Of a stretch of 24,838 bases of DNA, positions 1 through 8,515 are shown piece by piece. Below the pieces are notes generated by a model. It worked only from the letters and a program-made list of their open reading frames with translations, searched no databases and was not told the DNA's origin. Source of the DNA: DSOI01 sp041394885 (GTDB lineage: Bacteria > Acidobacteriota > Terriglobia > Bryobacterales > Bryobacteraceae); the NCBI GenBank assembly GCA_041394885.1, contig JAWKHI010000067.1, forward strand, positions 1 through 24,838. The letters are read 5' to 3'. Made by a program: the position numbers and the translations under genes. Positions within the stretch are counted from its first letter, which is position 1, and each line of letters opens with the position of its first letter.

Positions 1-1587
1 GTTTCCGCGCAAGGCGCCGCCGCCATGACGAGTCCCGACGCCTTCGCCGCTGCGGTCCCCGTCCTCGGCAAGTCCCTACTCGGGCTGGCGGGTGCCTATC
101 TCCTGCGCGCGCTCTCTGAATCCGGCGGACTCCCGTTTGAGGCAGGCGCCGCCGCCGGCATCCTCTACGCCTTCGCATGGCTGAGCTTCGCAGCGCGCGG
201 CGCAGCCGAAAAACGCATGGAATCGGTGATGTACAGTCTCACCGCCGTGCTCGTGCTCGCGCCTCTGCTGTGGGAAGCCGTATTGCGATTCCATGCCGTC
301 ACCACGCCGGCGGCCGCGTTGGCGCTATTCGGATTCACCGCGCTCGGATTGACCGGCTCCTGGCGGAATAACCTGACCCACGTAGCCTGGATCGCCACAC
401 TCGCCGGCCTGTTCACCTCCGCGGCGCTGCTCCTCGCCACCCACGATCTGGTGCCATTCACCTTCGCCATCGTCGCCATCGCGGCCGTCGTCGAGTTCTC
501 TGCCTGCTTTGACCACTGGTTGCGCGAGCGCTGGCTGGTGGCCCTCGTGGCGAATCTCTCCGTCTGCCTCACCACCTGGATCGCGACGCGCGAAATGGGT
601 GTGCCCGAGGGCTATGCTCCCATCGTTCCGGTTGCGGTCGTCGGCGCGCAGATCCTGCTGCTCGCCGTCTATCTTGGCACCGCGATGGCCCGCACGCTAT
701 GGCGTGGACTCCCCTTCTCCGGCTTCGAGGTCCTCCAATGCGCCTTTGCTTTCCTTCTTGCCATCTATGGAGGGCTGCGCGTGGCGCGCACCGCTCCCGC
801 CATCGCCTTATGGCTACCCGCCATTACGCTGATCTTCGGCGTGGCTTGTTACCTGGTTTCCTTCGCTTTTCTTGATCGCGTCGGCCGGCGCGGCCGCAAT
901 TTCTACGTCTACTCCACGTTCGGATTGGTGCTCACCATGACCGGCGCCGGGATCCTGCTCTCACCCGCGCGCTACGGTGCGTTGCTCTCCGCCGGCGCGC
1001 TCGCGTTCCTGGCTTTGGCCATCCGGTGGGAGCGCATCACCTTGCTGTGGCACGGCACAGTCTTTCTGCTCCTGGGGCTGATTCTCTCCGGCACGATATC
1101 GTCCGTGGTCCCGCTGCTGATCGCCGAGGCCGCCGGTCTGGCCGCCCTCAGCGGGTACGCCTGGGCCGGCGCTATGGGTGCTCTGGCCGCGTGTCTTCTT
1201 CTTTGGCGATTTCCTCCCACCGGGGAATCGATCTGGGCCAGGACGCCGGTATTCGTCACCGGTCTCGCCTCCGCGGTAATCTGCGCCGGGATCCTGGCCG
1301 GTGTGCTCACCGGCTCTATCGGCGCCAGTGCCGCGACGGCATCCACCGTTCGCACGGCCATCCTGCTCGCCACGGTTCTTTTCCTTGCCTGGGGTAGCCA
1401 GCGCTGGCAGCGTCCGGATCTCGCCTGGTTGATCTATCCGCTGCTGGCCGCCGCGGCCTACAAGTTCCTGTTCCAGGACTTCCGCCAGCAAGCCACCATT
1501 CCGCTCGTCGCCTCGTTGGCCCTGTGGGGGGCCACGATGCTGCTACTTCCAAGGATCCTCGACCGCCGCCGGCCTACTGCCCAGTGA
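1..1587 (+). CDS. Polytopic membrane protein, DUF2339-like, 5' end outside window
   Basis: The frame is open from the first base of the window. The first ATG, at 25, has no convincing ribosome binding site, so the gene almost certainly begins upstream and this is a C-terminal portion of about 529 residues. It consists almost entirely of hydrophobic segments (roughly 14 or more predicted helices) separated by short loops such as FLDRVGRRGRNF. That arrangement resembles the large predicted membrane proteins of the DUF2339 family, whose function is unknown. The assignment rests on hydrophobicity and general resemblance, not on a diagnostic motif. The gene ends in TGA at 1585-1587 and overlaps the 3' end of the convergent chitinase-like gene by 14 bases. 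Confidence 0.6.
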   Translation, partial: VSAQGAAAMTSPDAFAAAVPVLGKSLLGLAGAYLLRALSESGGLPFEAGAAAGILYAFAWLSFAARGAAEKRMESVMYSLTAVLVLAPLLWEAVLRFHAVTTPAAALALFGFTALGLTGSWRNNLTHVAWIATLAGLFTSAALLLATHDLVPFTFAIVAIAAVVEFSACFDHWLRERWLVALVANLSVCLTTWIATREMGVPEGYAPIVPVAVVGAQILLLAVYLGTAMARTLWRGLPFSGFEVLQCAFAFLLAIYGGLRVARTAPAIALWLPAITLIFGVACYLVSFAFLDRVGRRGRNFYVYSTFGLVLTMTGAGILLSPARYGALLSAGALAFLALAIRWERITLLWHGTVFLLLGLILSGTISSVVPLLIAEAAGLAALSGYAWAGAMGALAACLLLWRFPPTGESIWARTPVFVTGLASAVICAGILAGVLTGSIGASAATASTVRTAILLATVLFLAWGSQRWQRPDLAWLIYPLLAAAAYKFLFQDFRQQATIPLVASLALWGATMLLLPRILDRRRPTAQ

Positions 1588-3526
1588 AACCCGCGAATGC
1601 CGCCGAAAAGGCCCATGGCGTCTGGGCCACTCCGCTGCATGTGGGCGAAACCGACGGCGATCCCGGGCATTGCTTGTCCCGGCCCACGGACCACATCGCA
1701 AGATGACCCAGGCCGCTTGCCCGCGCGAAGTCCGCCAGTAACGGCGTGTCCGTCGTCAGCGTAAACACTTCCGGCGAAACATCGTTCAGCCCGATCATCG
1801 GCGTCACCCCCTGCATGGCTCTCAGCTGCGCATCCGTCTTGGCGTTTCCGTATATCGCCTTCAATTGCGCGAACGTCGCGTTCACGGCGGCGATGGCGTT
1901 CTGCCCCATCGCGTTCGGATCTGCGACGGCGTTGCCGTAGTCCATGGCCATGATGTTCACGATCCCGATGTCTACTCCGTTCTGAACCGCGTTCCGGATC
2001 AGGTCCACGCCGTGCCACGTCAGCCCGCTCGGAAGCACCGGCAGTGTGTACTGCACGAAAAGCGATTTGCCGCTGGCCCGTGCCGCCGCCTGCAATCCCG
2101 CGATCGCCTTGTTCCGCCGGTCTATGGCCGCGACGTCGGCGATCGCCGCTCCTTCGATATCGAAGTCGATTCGCGAGAGCTGATACCGGTCGATCACCGC
2201 TTGGTACTGCCCCTGCAAGGAAGCGGTGTTGGTCCACGCTTGCGCCAACTCGACTCCGAACGCGCCGCCGAACGACACGATCACGTCACCGCCCACCGCC
2301 CGCAGTCCGTCGATTTGAGGCGCCAGGAAGGTGTCGGTGATCGGCACGATCCCTCCCCAGGAAGCCTGGTTGCCGGCGCCTGCCACGATGAACGCCGCCG
2401 TGAAGTACTTCACCCCGGTCTGTCCGGAGATCGACGCCAGATCCGGGGTCGGCCACAACAGCATATCCGCGTAAGGCGCGAATACACGCGGCGGAAATCC
2501 CGAAATCACAGGCGGCGGCTCGTCCGCCGTGCGGAACGTCACCGCTGTCGATGGCAGAGAGGATCCCGCCTGATTACTCGCCGAAATCGCGACCGCGTAC
2601 GTCGTCGATGCCCGCAACCCGGCCAACAGATGCGTCGTGGCCGTCAATCCGGTGGCCTTGGAAACGCCGTCAAGCCAGACCGTATAGGTCAGCGTGCAAG
2701 CCTCCCCGGCAGCCGGCGCGGTCCACGAAACCTGGGCCGAATTCGCTGCGATGCCGCTCACTGCCACGTTGGTCGGCGCAGCCGGCGGTGCCGCGCACGA
2801 AACCGGAGTGCGCGTCGATACCGTCAGCGGTGCGCTCCAGTCGGAGTAGTTGCCCGCATTGTCCTTGGCCCTCACATCGAAGGTGTAGGATGTCGATGGC
2901 GCAAGGCTCCCCAAGGTGAGCATCGTGCCCGCCACCGTTCCCACCAGCGCCGAATTGCGTCGCACCTCGTACGACGCCACTCCGCTCCCCACATCGCTCG
3001 AAGCAGTCCACAGCAACGTTATCGAGCTCGTCGTCTGTGTGTCCGAACGCAGTCCCCCGGGGACGCTCGGCGGTGTCGTATCCACCGATCCGCCTCCGCC
3101 CGTGCACGTCGTCGAAACCACCTGCACTCCAGCCATCGCGCAACCCGTCGGAGCCTGGACTGTGCCGCTTAGCGAGGCGACCCAGCCCATCCACACCTGT
3201 CCACCCGGCGCCAGGTCGCGATTCCAGTTCGGTCCTTCGATCGTATATGCATTGCCGCTCTTCGAACGGATCTTCGCGTCCCAGATGCTCGTAATCGTGT
3301 GCGGATAGGTGAACGACATCCGCCAGCCGCGCAGCGTCGTCTGGCCCGTGTTGGTGATCACCATCCCAGCCTGTAGCCCCGTGTTCCAGCTCGAATCCAA
3401 CCGGTAGTCCACTCGAACCTGCTGCGCCTGGGCGGACGCAGCGGCTACTGCGAACAAAATCGCAAGCCCGCACGGCACGGGGCGCCCGAAAGACACATTA
3501 GCATTCGCCAGGTAGTATTTGCGCAA
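1574..3526 (-). CDS. Secreted chitinase-like protein (CBM2 - FN3 - FN3 - GH18)
   Basis: Predicted extracellular glycoside hydrolase of family 18 acting on chitin or a related beta-1,4-GlcNAc polymer. Residues 1-35 look like a signal peptide. Residues 36-136 form a CBM2-type carbohydrate-binding module (WNTGLQAGMVITNT, NRDLAPGG). A glycine linker follows, then two fibronectin type III domains at about 152-240 and 248-333. The GH18 barrel spans about 345-650. It shows the SFGG strand motif near 418, the catalytic motif ending FDIE at 455-458 (E458 the presumed acid), MAMDYGN near 526-532 and MWSVGRD near 611. The first Asp of the usual DxxDxDxE is Ser451. The start is TTG at 3524-3526, chosen because a GAGGAGAG site lies about 10 bases upstream and no ATG precedes the signal peptide core. 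Upstream repeats suggest its own regulation. Confidence 0.9.
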   Translation of the reverse strand: MRKYYLANANVSFGRPVPCGLAILFAVAAASAQAQQVRVDYRLDSSWNTGLQAGMVITNTGQTTLRGWRMSFTYPHTITSIWDAKIRSKSGNAYTIEGPNWNRDLAPGGQVWMGWVASLSGTVQAPTGCAMAGVQVVSTTCTGGGGSVDTTPPSVPGGLRSDTQTTSSITLLWTASSDVGSGVASYEVRRNSALVGTVAGTMLTLGSLAPSTSYTFDVRAKDNAGNYSDWSAPLTVSTRTPVSCAAPPAAPTNVAVSGIAANSAQVSWTAPAAGEACTLTYTVWLDGVSKATGLTATTHLLAGLRASTTYAVAISASNQAGSSLPSTAVTFRTADEPPPVISGFPPRVFAPYADMLLWPTPDLASISGQTGVKYFTAAFIVAGAGNQASWGGIVPITDTFLAPQIDGLRAVGGDVIVSFGGAFGVELAQAWTNTASLQGQYQAVIDRYQLSRIDFDIEGAAIADVAAIDRRNKAIAGLQAAARASGKSLFVQYTLPVLPSGLTWHGVDLIRNAVQNGVDIGIVNIMAMDYGNAVADPNAMGQNAIAAVNATFAQLKAIYGNAKTDAQLRAMQGVTPMIGLNDVSPEVFTLTTDTPLLADFARASGLGHLAMWSVGRDKQCPGSPSVSPTCSGVAQTPWAFSAAFAGFTGQ

Positions 3527-3555
3527 AATAGGATTTCTCTCCTCAATAACTTAGT

Positions 3556-3565
3556 AGAATATTCT
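3556..3565. promoter_or_regulatory. 10-bp perfect palindrome upstream of chitinase gene
   Basis: AGAATATTCT is a perfect palindrome lying just upstream of the ribosome binding site of the TTG-started chitinase gene. It is flanked by TAGT(A) on both sides and sits in an AT-rich patch that stands out in this GC-rich region. It could be an operator or part of the core promoter. No sigma-70 -35/-10 pair with proper spacing could be fixed with confidence. Confidence 0.35.
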
Positions 3566-3592
3566 TAGTATCATCTCACTTTGGTAATGGTA

Positions 3593-3640
3593 CGAAAGTC
3601 CCCGAATGGGGGCGAAAGTACTAAGCTGTGGCCCCGAATG
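3593..3640. repeat. Interleaved short direct repeats and hairpin upstream of chitinase
   Basis: CCCCGAATG occurs at 3600-3608 and 3632-3640, starts 32 bases apart, close to three helical turns. CGAAAGT occurs at 3593-3599 and 3613-3619, starts 20 bases apart, close to two turns. The first CCCCGAAT also forms a CCCC/GGGG hairpin with a four-base loop (3600-3611). Repeats in helical phase upstream of a secreted polysaccharidase are what a multi-site activator or repressor region would look like. The regulator itself is not in the window. Confidence 0.5.
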
Positions 3641-3774
3641 AGGCGATGCTCTAACCCGCATACGGGGAATGCCCGATCCGTCGAGCCCCAGACCGGCGCT
3701 AGGACGTTTCTGTCGAGCAACTAAGCGGCCAAACCGCGCCTGTTTCCCCTGTTCGGCTGATTGTATGCCCCGAT

Positions 3775-5205
3775 CTAATGCAGCGGCGCACCGCGATTCC
3801 ACTCCGCGTCCGCCCGAGGCAGCATTCCCAGCGTATGGTTCAGCAGTTCTCCCCGCAGCCGGACTATCTCCGCCGCATTCCCCGGATCGTTCCAAAGATT
3901 TCGCTTTTCCGCCGGATCGCGCTCCAGATCGTACAGTTCTCCGTAGTTCCGGTCGCGGTAGTGCACCAATTTCCACCGCCGATCCCGGACGCCCTGCAGC
4001 CCTTGCGCATCGAAAAAGCAAAATCTCCGACGGGCGTTTCCGCCTTGTCCCTTCCAGAATGGAGCCATGTCGCGCGCCGTCATGTCAGGCGGTGCATCGA
4101 CGCCCGCCATGGCCAGGCTGGTGGCCGCGATATCGAAGTTCTGCACGAACGCGTCTTCCCTCCGTCCCCGAAACCCGGCCACGGGAGGCTTGGCCAGCAT
4201 CGGGATCCGCATCAGTGCCTCCGATAGGTACTGCCCCTTGTAGACCATTCCGAAATCCCCCATATAGTCGCCATGATCGGCCGTGTGTACGATCAACGTC
4301 CGGTCGTATTCGCCCCGCGCCTTCAACGCCGCGATCAGTTTCCCGATCTTCCCGTCGATGAAAGTGATCTTGGCGTAGTACGAACGGCGGATGTTCTCGA
4401 TCTCCTCGGGCCGGAGACCGCCGGTCCGTTTGGCAAGGTCCGCGAAATGCGGTGGCTTGTCGCCCAGATCCGCTGCCGAGCTCACCGGCCTCGGAAGCGC
4501 CGCGCCAGCGTACTCCTTCTCGCTCGGAAGCCCTAATCCGTCGAATGGCTGGTGGGGGCCGTGGAAAGACACGGTCAGATACCAGGGGCGGTCCGCCGGG
4601 CACTGGTCGCGCAGGTACGCCGTCGCGCGTTCACCCACCCAGTCGTCGATGTGATAGCGCGGATCCCCTGTCCAGCGCGACGCGAACCTGCCAGCAGGCG
4701 TGCGCAACGCCGCCGGTTTCATGCCCGCCGACTGCAGGAAGCGTGTGTAGGAGTCTTTTTTCGCCCCCGCCACCCCATCCACGAGATCCTCGTAGTCGTA
4801 GCCGCGCTCCACTCTGGATTCTCCGAAGTGCTGCTTGCCGATCGCCGCCGTGTGATAACCCGCTCTGCGAAGCCGTGTCATGAACGTGGTCTCGCTCGGG
4901 GGCAGGTATGTGATGTAGGTGGGCGCCCCGCACTGCGATGGGTACTTCCCCGTATAGATTGCCGCCCGCGCCGGCACGCACGACGGGCTCGTCGAGTACG
5001 CGTTCGTGAACACCACGCCTTCCCGCGCCAGCGCGTCCAGATGAGGCGTCCGCACCGCCGGATTCACATAGCCCACACAGTCCGCCCTGTGTTCGTCCGT
5101 CATCACGAACAGGATGTTCGGCCGCTGTGCAGCGCCGTAGGATGGTCTCGCCGCCGCTAACGTTCCGCCGAGTGCTCTCAATGCCGCGCGCCGGTTCATC
5201 TTCAT
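3775..5205 (-). CDS. Tat-exported sulfatase (formylglycine-dependent)
   Basis: Hydrolyses sulfate esters, probably on a sulfated sugar or polysaccharide in the periplasm or outside the cell. The 476-residue protein starts MKMNRRAALRALGG, a twin-arginine-type leader. The sulfatase signature C-x-P-x-R is present as CVPAR (C76-P78-R80); C76 would be converted to formylglycine by a maturase not seen here. Metal and substrate residues are recognisable: MTDEH (D37), GKQHFG (about K124/H126), SFHGPHQPF (about 214-221), HTADHGDYMGD (D/H about 310-311) and the lysine of VYKGQY. Length is typical for the family. The start is ATG at 5203-5205, with a GAGGG-like site ahead. It lies upstream of and co-directional with the chitinase gene, but a 248-base gap argues for separate promoters. 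Confidence 0.93.
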   Translation of the reverse strand: MKMNRRAALRALGGTLAAARPSYGAAQRPNILFVMTDEHRADCVGYVNPAVRTPHLDALAREGVVFTNAYSTSPSCVPARAAIYTGKYPSQCGAPTYITYLPPSETTFMTRLRRAGYHTAAIGKQHFGESRVERGYDYEDLVDGVAGAKKDSYTRFLQSAGMKPAALRTPAGRFASRWTGDPRYHIDDWVGERATAYLRDQCPADRPWYLTVSFHGPHQPFDGLGLPSEKEYAGAALPRPVSSAADLGDKPPHFADLAKRTGGLRPEEIENIRRSYYAKITFIDGKIGKLIAALKARGEYDRTLIVHTADHGDYMGDFGMVYKGQYLSEALMRIPMLAKPPVAGFRGRREDAFVQNFDIAATSLAMAGVDAPPDMTARDMAPFWKGQGGNARRRFCFFDAQGLQGVRDRRWKLVHYRDRNYGELYDLERDPAEKRNLWNDPGNAAEIVRLRGELLNHTLGMLPRADAEWNRGAPLH

Positions 5206-5304
5206 AGTCTAAAGCCCTCGTACGGCCGAAAATACGCTGTCCGCCGCTGCACTGTGACTCCCGTCGCCGGCAGCGTTGTCCATGGGACGACCACCGTTGT
5301 GCCA

Positions 5305-5346
5305 GGGTGGCGCTGTGGATCCTCGGAGTGAGCCGGGTGGCGCTGG
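5305..5346. repeat. 11-bp direct repeat in divergent promoter region
   Basis: GGGTGGCGCTG occurs at 5305-5315 and again at 5336-5346, starts 31 bases apart (about three helical turns). It lies in the 174-base spacer between the sulfatase (-) and the TIM-barrel lipoprotein (+). It may be a shared operator for the divergent pair, or chance in GC-rich DNA. Confidence 0.35.
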
Positions 5347-5379
5347 CGCTTCTGCTTGCGCTTTGATAGGTTGTTCGAG

Positions 5380-6564
5380 ATGGATCGACGACGCTTTCTC
5401 AACACCTCCACTACCCTCGCCGCCGCCACGGCCCTCAGCGGCTGCGGTCAAACCGAGTCAAAGCCTGCCGCCTCGGGCCAAACCCGCTGGCAGGACAAGC
5501 CCGTCCGCCTCCACGTCGGGACGCAGCGCGGCCCCACGGACGAAAAGATGCTCCTGTACTTGAAGCGGCACGGAGTAAACACGGTTTGCGGCTATCCTCC
5601 CAAGCCTCCCTATCCGGCGCGTGGCTACTGGGAGGTCGGCGAACTGTCGGCGATGAAGGAACTGTGTGACAAGCACGGCATCACCATCGAGACCGTGGCT
5701 GCGCCGTTTCTGTCGTCGAGTCACATCGACCGCGAGGAGCGGCCGTCCATCATGCTCGGAAAAGAGCCCGAGCGCCAGCGCGACATCGATGATATTTGCA
5801 AGTGCATCGAGAACGTCCGCGCCGCGGGACTGCCGGGCATTAAGTACAATATGTCGATTCTCGGCGTTGTGCGCACCGAACGCGAGCCCGGGCGGGGAGG
5901 CACCACTTATTCCGCTTGGAGCTTACAAAAGGCGAAAGCGAGCGACAAGTTCCCGGCCGAGACCCGTGCCGGCAAAGTGGATGAAGCTACCGCCTGGGAA
6001 CGGATCAGTCACTTCGTCAAGAATGTAATCCCCGTCGCCCACACTAACAAAGTCAAGATGGCATGCCATCCTCATGACCCGGGCATGCCGCCCGAAGGCT
6101 TCGAGAATGTCGTCCGCGTGCTCGGTACGCCGGAGGGGTTGTACAAGATGGCCGGTCTTCACGAGAGTCCGTATCACGGCTTCAACCTGTGTCTCGGAAC
6201 CACCGCCGAAATGCTCCAGGATCCGAAGACGCAAATTCACGACGTCATTCGTAAGTTGGGCGGCCAGAAGCGAATCTTCAACATCCACTTCCGGAACATC
6301 CGTGGGCACCGGGACGAATTCGTGGAGGTCTACCCGGACGAAGGGGATATGCTCATGCCTCAAGTACTCCGCACCTTGTACGAGATCGACTATCCCTACA
6401 TGCTGATGCCCGACCACATGCCCCAGCATCCGGACGATCCCGGCGGCCGCACAGCCTTCGCCTTCGCATTCGGTTACATCAACGGGCTGATCCAGTCATT
6501 GAAGTTCGAGATCGGCCAGCCGTTTGACGCGCCCACCAGCGACGACAACTGGTTCCCGGCATAG
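5380..6564 (+). CDS. Mannonate dehydratase-like TIM-barrel protein, Tat/lipoprotein leader
   Basis: Resembles the UxuA/ManD family, which dehydrates D-mannonate to 2-keto-3-deoxygluconate in hexuronate breakdown. The substrate here may differ. With the ATG at 5380 the protein has 394 residues. The longer frame beginning with TTG at 5356 only adds residues ahead of a good leader. Residues 2-22 read DRRRFL, a hydrophobic stretch, then LSGC, which is a twin-arginine plus lipobox arrangement with C22 as lipid anchor. Family metal ligands are all in place: H230 (CHPHDPG), C271 (NLCLGT), H303 (NIHFRN) and D345 (MPDHMP). The leader places an enzyme normally cytoplasmic outside the inner membrane. 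It is divergent from the sulfatase and convergent, with an 18-base gap, on the PQQ dehydrogenase. Confidence 0.85.
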   Translation: MDRRRFLNTSTTLAAATALSGCGQTESKPAASGQTRWQDKPVRLHVGTQRGPTDEKMLLYLKRHGVNTVCGYPPKPPYPARGYWEVGELSAMKELCDKHGITIETVAAPFLSSSHIDREERPSIMLGKEPERQRDIDDICKCIENVRAAGLPGIKYNMSILGVVRTEREPGRGGTTYSAWSLQKAKASDKFPAETRAGKVDEATAWERISHFVKNVIPVAHTNKVKMACHPHDPGMPPEGFENVVRVLGTPEGLYKMAGLHESPYHGFNLCLGTTAEMLQDPKTQIHDVIRKLGGQKRIFNIHFRNIRGHRDEFVEVYPDEGDMLMPQVLRTLYEIDYPYMLMPDHMPQHPDDPGGRTAFAFAFGYINGLIQSLKFEIGQPFDAPTSDDNWFPA

Positions 6565-6582
6565 CGCCCAGCCACGCGTGAC

Positions 6583-8412
6583 TCAGGGCCCGGGCGTGAA
6601 CGCGAGCAGAACGTTACCCGGCATGTTACCCCAGTTGCCGAAACCGGAGTTCGTGTACAGGTACCCTCCAACCACCACCGGGCCGTGTGCGTCGATGGAT
6701 CCGCCGTGTGCCTTCACTCCATTCACTGTCTCGAACTCGCGGGCGGTGTCGAACTCCCAAACCACGTGTCCATCCGCGGTCGAGTAGCCGCGAATCCGGC
6801 CGTCGAGCGAACCTGAGAATACAACGCCGGGAATCCCAGTCACCGCGGCTGATTGCGCCGGGCTGCAGTTGGGCCGGTCCCCGCAAACCGGTGGTTTCGC
6901 CTGCCAAACTTTCTCGCCGGTTGCGAGGCGAAGCGCTGCCAGGCCGCCGCCCTTTGACGGATCCACCGCCAACCCGTCCTTCGCCGTGCGGCCCCGGAAG
7001 CGAATGTCCCCAATGGCTACGTACATGTTGGAGCCGTCGGACGCCGATCCCCACTGGATTCCGCCCAGAACACCGCCTTCGGCTACTCGCGTCTGCCATA
7101 GGATCTCTCCCTCATTGTCGGGATCGAGGGCGTGTACCATGCCTGATTTTTGCCCAATCACGAGTGCGCGCTTCTTCCCGCTGAGAGTAACCAGAATCGG
7201 AGGCTGGCCGAAGTCATGGTCCGGGCCGTTCACTTCCGGGCAGTTGATCTTGCCGGGCGAACCGCAACTGCTGTTGTAGGCGTCGTTCGCTGTTAGCTGG
7301 CGTGACCACGCGATCCGGCCGGTCTTCAACTCCAGGGCAACTACCGCGTCGCTCATGTCAGTCGCAGGATCGGAGAAGTTATCGCCCGTCGATGCGTATA
7401 GCAGCCCGTGCGCGGCATCGATGGTGGGGGTTGTCCACACGCCTCCTCCGGACGGGCCGTACAGCTGCGTGCCCGCTTGGTTCTTTCGTGTTGGCTTGGG
7501 CTCGGGCACCGTGTGTGTGCGCCAAAGGAGTTTGCCCGTGGCGGCGTCCAGGGCCACGATGCTGCCCCGAAACGTGCAGCATGGATATTTCGGATCTCGC
7601 GCTACAACTTCTTCGCCCGACGAAAGCCCCATATACAGAACCCCTTCATGGAGTTGTGCCGTGCCGGTCGAGATGGCTGTGCGATGCTCGCTGATGTTAG
7701 TCCTCCAGACTTGCTGTCCCGTTCGTGGATTCAACGCGTACACGTTGGCACGGCTGTCGGCGAAGTGAACCGCTTCACCCGCCACCATTCCTCCGCGGAT
7801 CCCGTAGATGGCGTTGAATGACCAATAGCGGCACCCGGTGCGCGCGTCGAGCGCGAACACCACGCCATCGCTGCTTCCCACGAACAAGCGTCCGCCGCTC
7901 ACCGCCGGTTGCGAGCGTGCCGCGGCCTCACCGGGAAGACCCACGGCCCATGCCAGCTTCAGCTTCGAGACCTCCGCCGGCTCGAGGCCAGCCGCCCGGG
8001 CCGGCTGGAACCGGGAGTTACTCGTATCGCCTCCCCAGCGGGTCCAAGCCAGGCCCGGCCCTGGCTCGGTTGCTGTGCCCGCCGCGCAGGCTCCTGACGC
8101 CATGTAGCGGTCGCTGTCCCTCTCCGTGCGGTTGGTCAGAAAGGCGGCCACCGCGGCTCGTGCCTCGCCGGAAAGCGTCCGGCCCTGTTCGCTCATCACG
8201 CCGGAATCGAGCGAGCGCACAACGCCCTCGCGGGTCATCATCGCCAGGAAAAATCGCGGCGGTACTCGCTCCACAGCGCCCTCATGGCACTGCGCGCAGG
8301 ACTGTTTGTAGATCTCCTCTCCGGACTGTGCGAAAATCGCGGGAGTCCACAGCGCCAGCAGCCCAAGCGCGACCGCGCTTTGTCCTATCGGCCCGGAGGC
8401 ATGCGCTCTCAT
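6583..8412 (-). CDS. Cytochrome c / PQQ dehydrogenase, polyvinyl-alcohol dehydrogenase type
   Basis: Periplasmic quinoprotein that oxidises an alcohol or sugar and passes electrons through its own c-type haem. Residues 1-29 are a signal peptide. A single haem site CAQCH lies at 39-43, in a short cytochrome domain to about residue 95. From about 120 to 609 the protein is a PQQ beta-propeller with repeated blades such as VFALDARTGCRYW, VYALNPRTGQQVW and IVALDAATGKLLW. C278-C279 (KYPCCTFRG) are adjacent cysteines of the kind that form the vicinal disulfide at the PQQ site. The domain order matches polyvinyl-alcohol dehydrogenases, but the true substrate cannot be read from sequence. Start is ATG at 8410-8412; no strong ribosome binding site is seen. 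It is divergent from the DedA-rhodanese gene. Confidence 0.88.
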   Translation of the reverse strand: MRAHASGPIGQSAVALGLLALWTPAIFAQSGEEIYKQSCAQCHEGAVERVPPRFFLAMMTREGVVRSLDSGVMSEQGRTLSGEARAAVAAFLTNRTERDSDRYMASGACAAGTATEPGPGLAWTRWGGDTSNSRFQPARAAGLEPAEVSKLKLAWAVGLPGEAAARSQPAVSGGRLFVGSSDGVVFALDARTGCRYWSFNAIYGIRGGMVAGEAVHFADSRANVYALNPRTGQQVWRTNISEHRTAISTGTAQLHEGVLYMGLSSGEEVVARDPKYPCCTFRGSIVALDAATGKLLWRTHTVPEPKPTRKNQAGTQLYGPSGGGVWTTPTIDAAHGLLYASTGDNFSDPATDMSDAVVALELKTGRIAWSRQLTANDAYNSSCGSPGKINCPEVNGPDHDFGQPPILVTLSGKKRALVIGQKSGMVHALDPDNEGEILWQTRVAEGGVLGGIQWGSASDGSNMYVAIGDIRFRGRTAKDGLAVDPSKGGGLAALRLATGEKVWQAKPPVCGDRPNCSPAQSAAVTGIPGVVFSGSLDGRIRGYSTADGHVVWEFDTAREFETVNGVKAHGGSIDAHGPVVVGGYLYTNSGFGNWGNMPGNVLLAFTPGP

Positions 8413-8515
8413 GACGACACTATATCGCGCTCGACGGGTCGCGATAGGTCATACTTTATCTATTGAGCTACGAAAAGACCTCAGCAACGCAGGCCCGGGC
8501 AAGGACTGAAGCGGC

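Noticed and set aside
1865..3172. 435-codon plus-strand frame opposite the chitinase-like gene
   Set aside because: Arginine-rich, low-complexity product; the minus strand has a full multidomain enzyme with a signal peptide.
3551..4021. Minus-strand frame upstream of the chitinase gene
   Set aside because: Overlaps the 3' end of the sulfatase and covers the repeat region; no protein-like composition.
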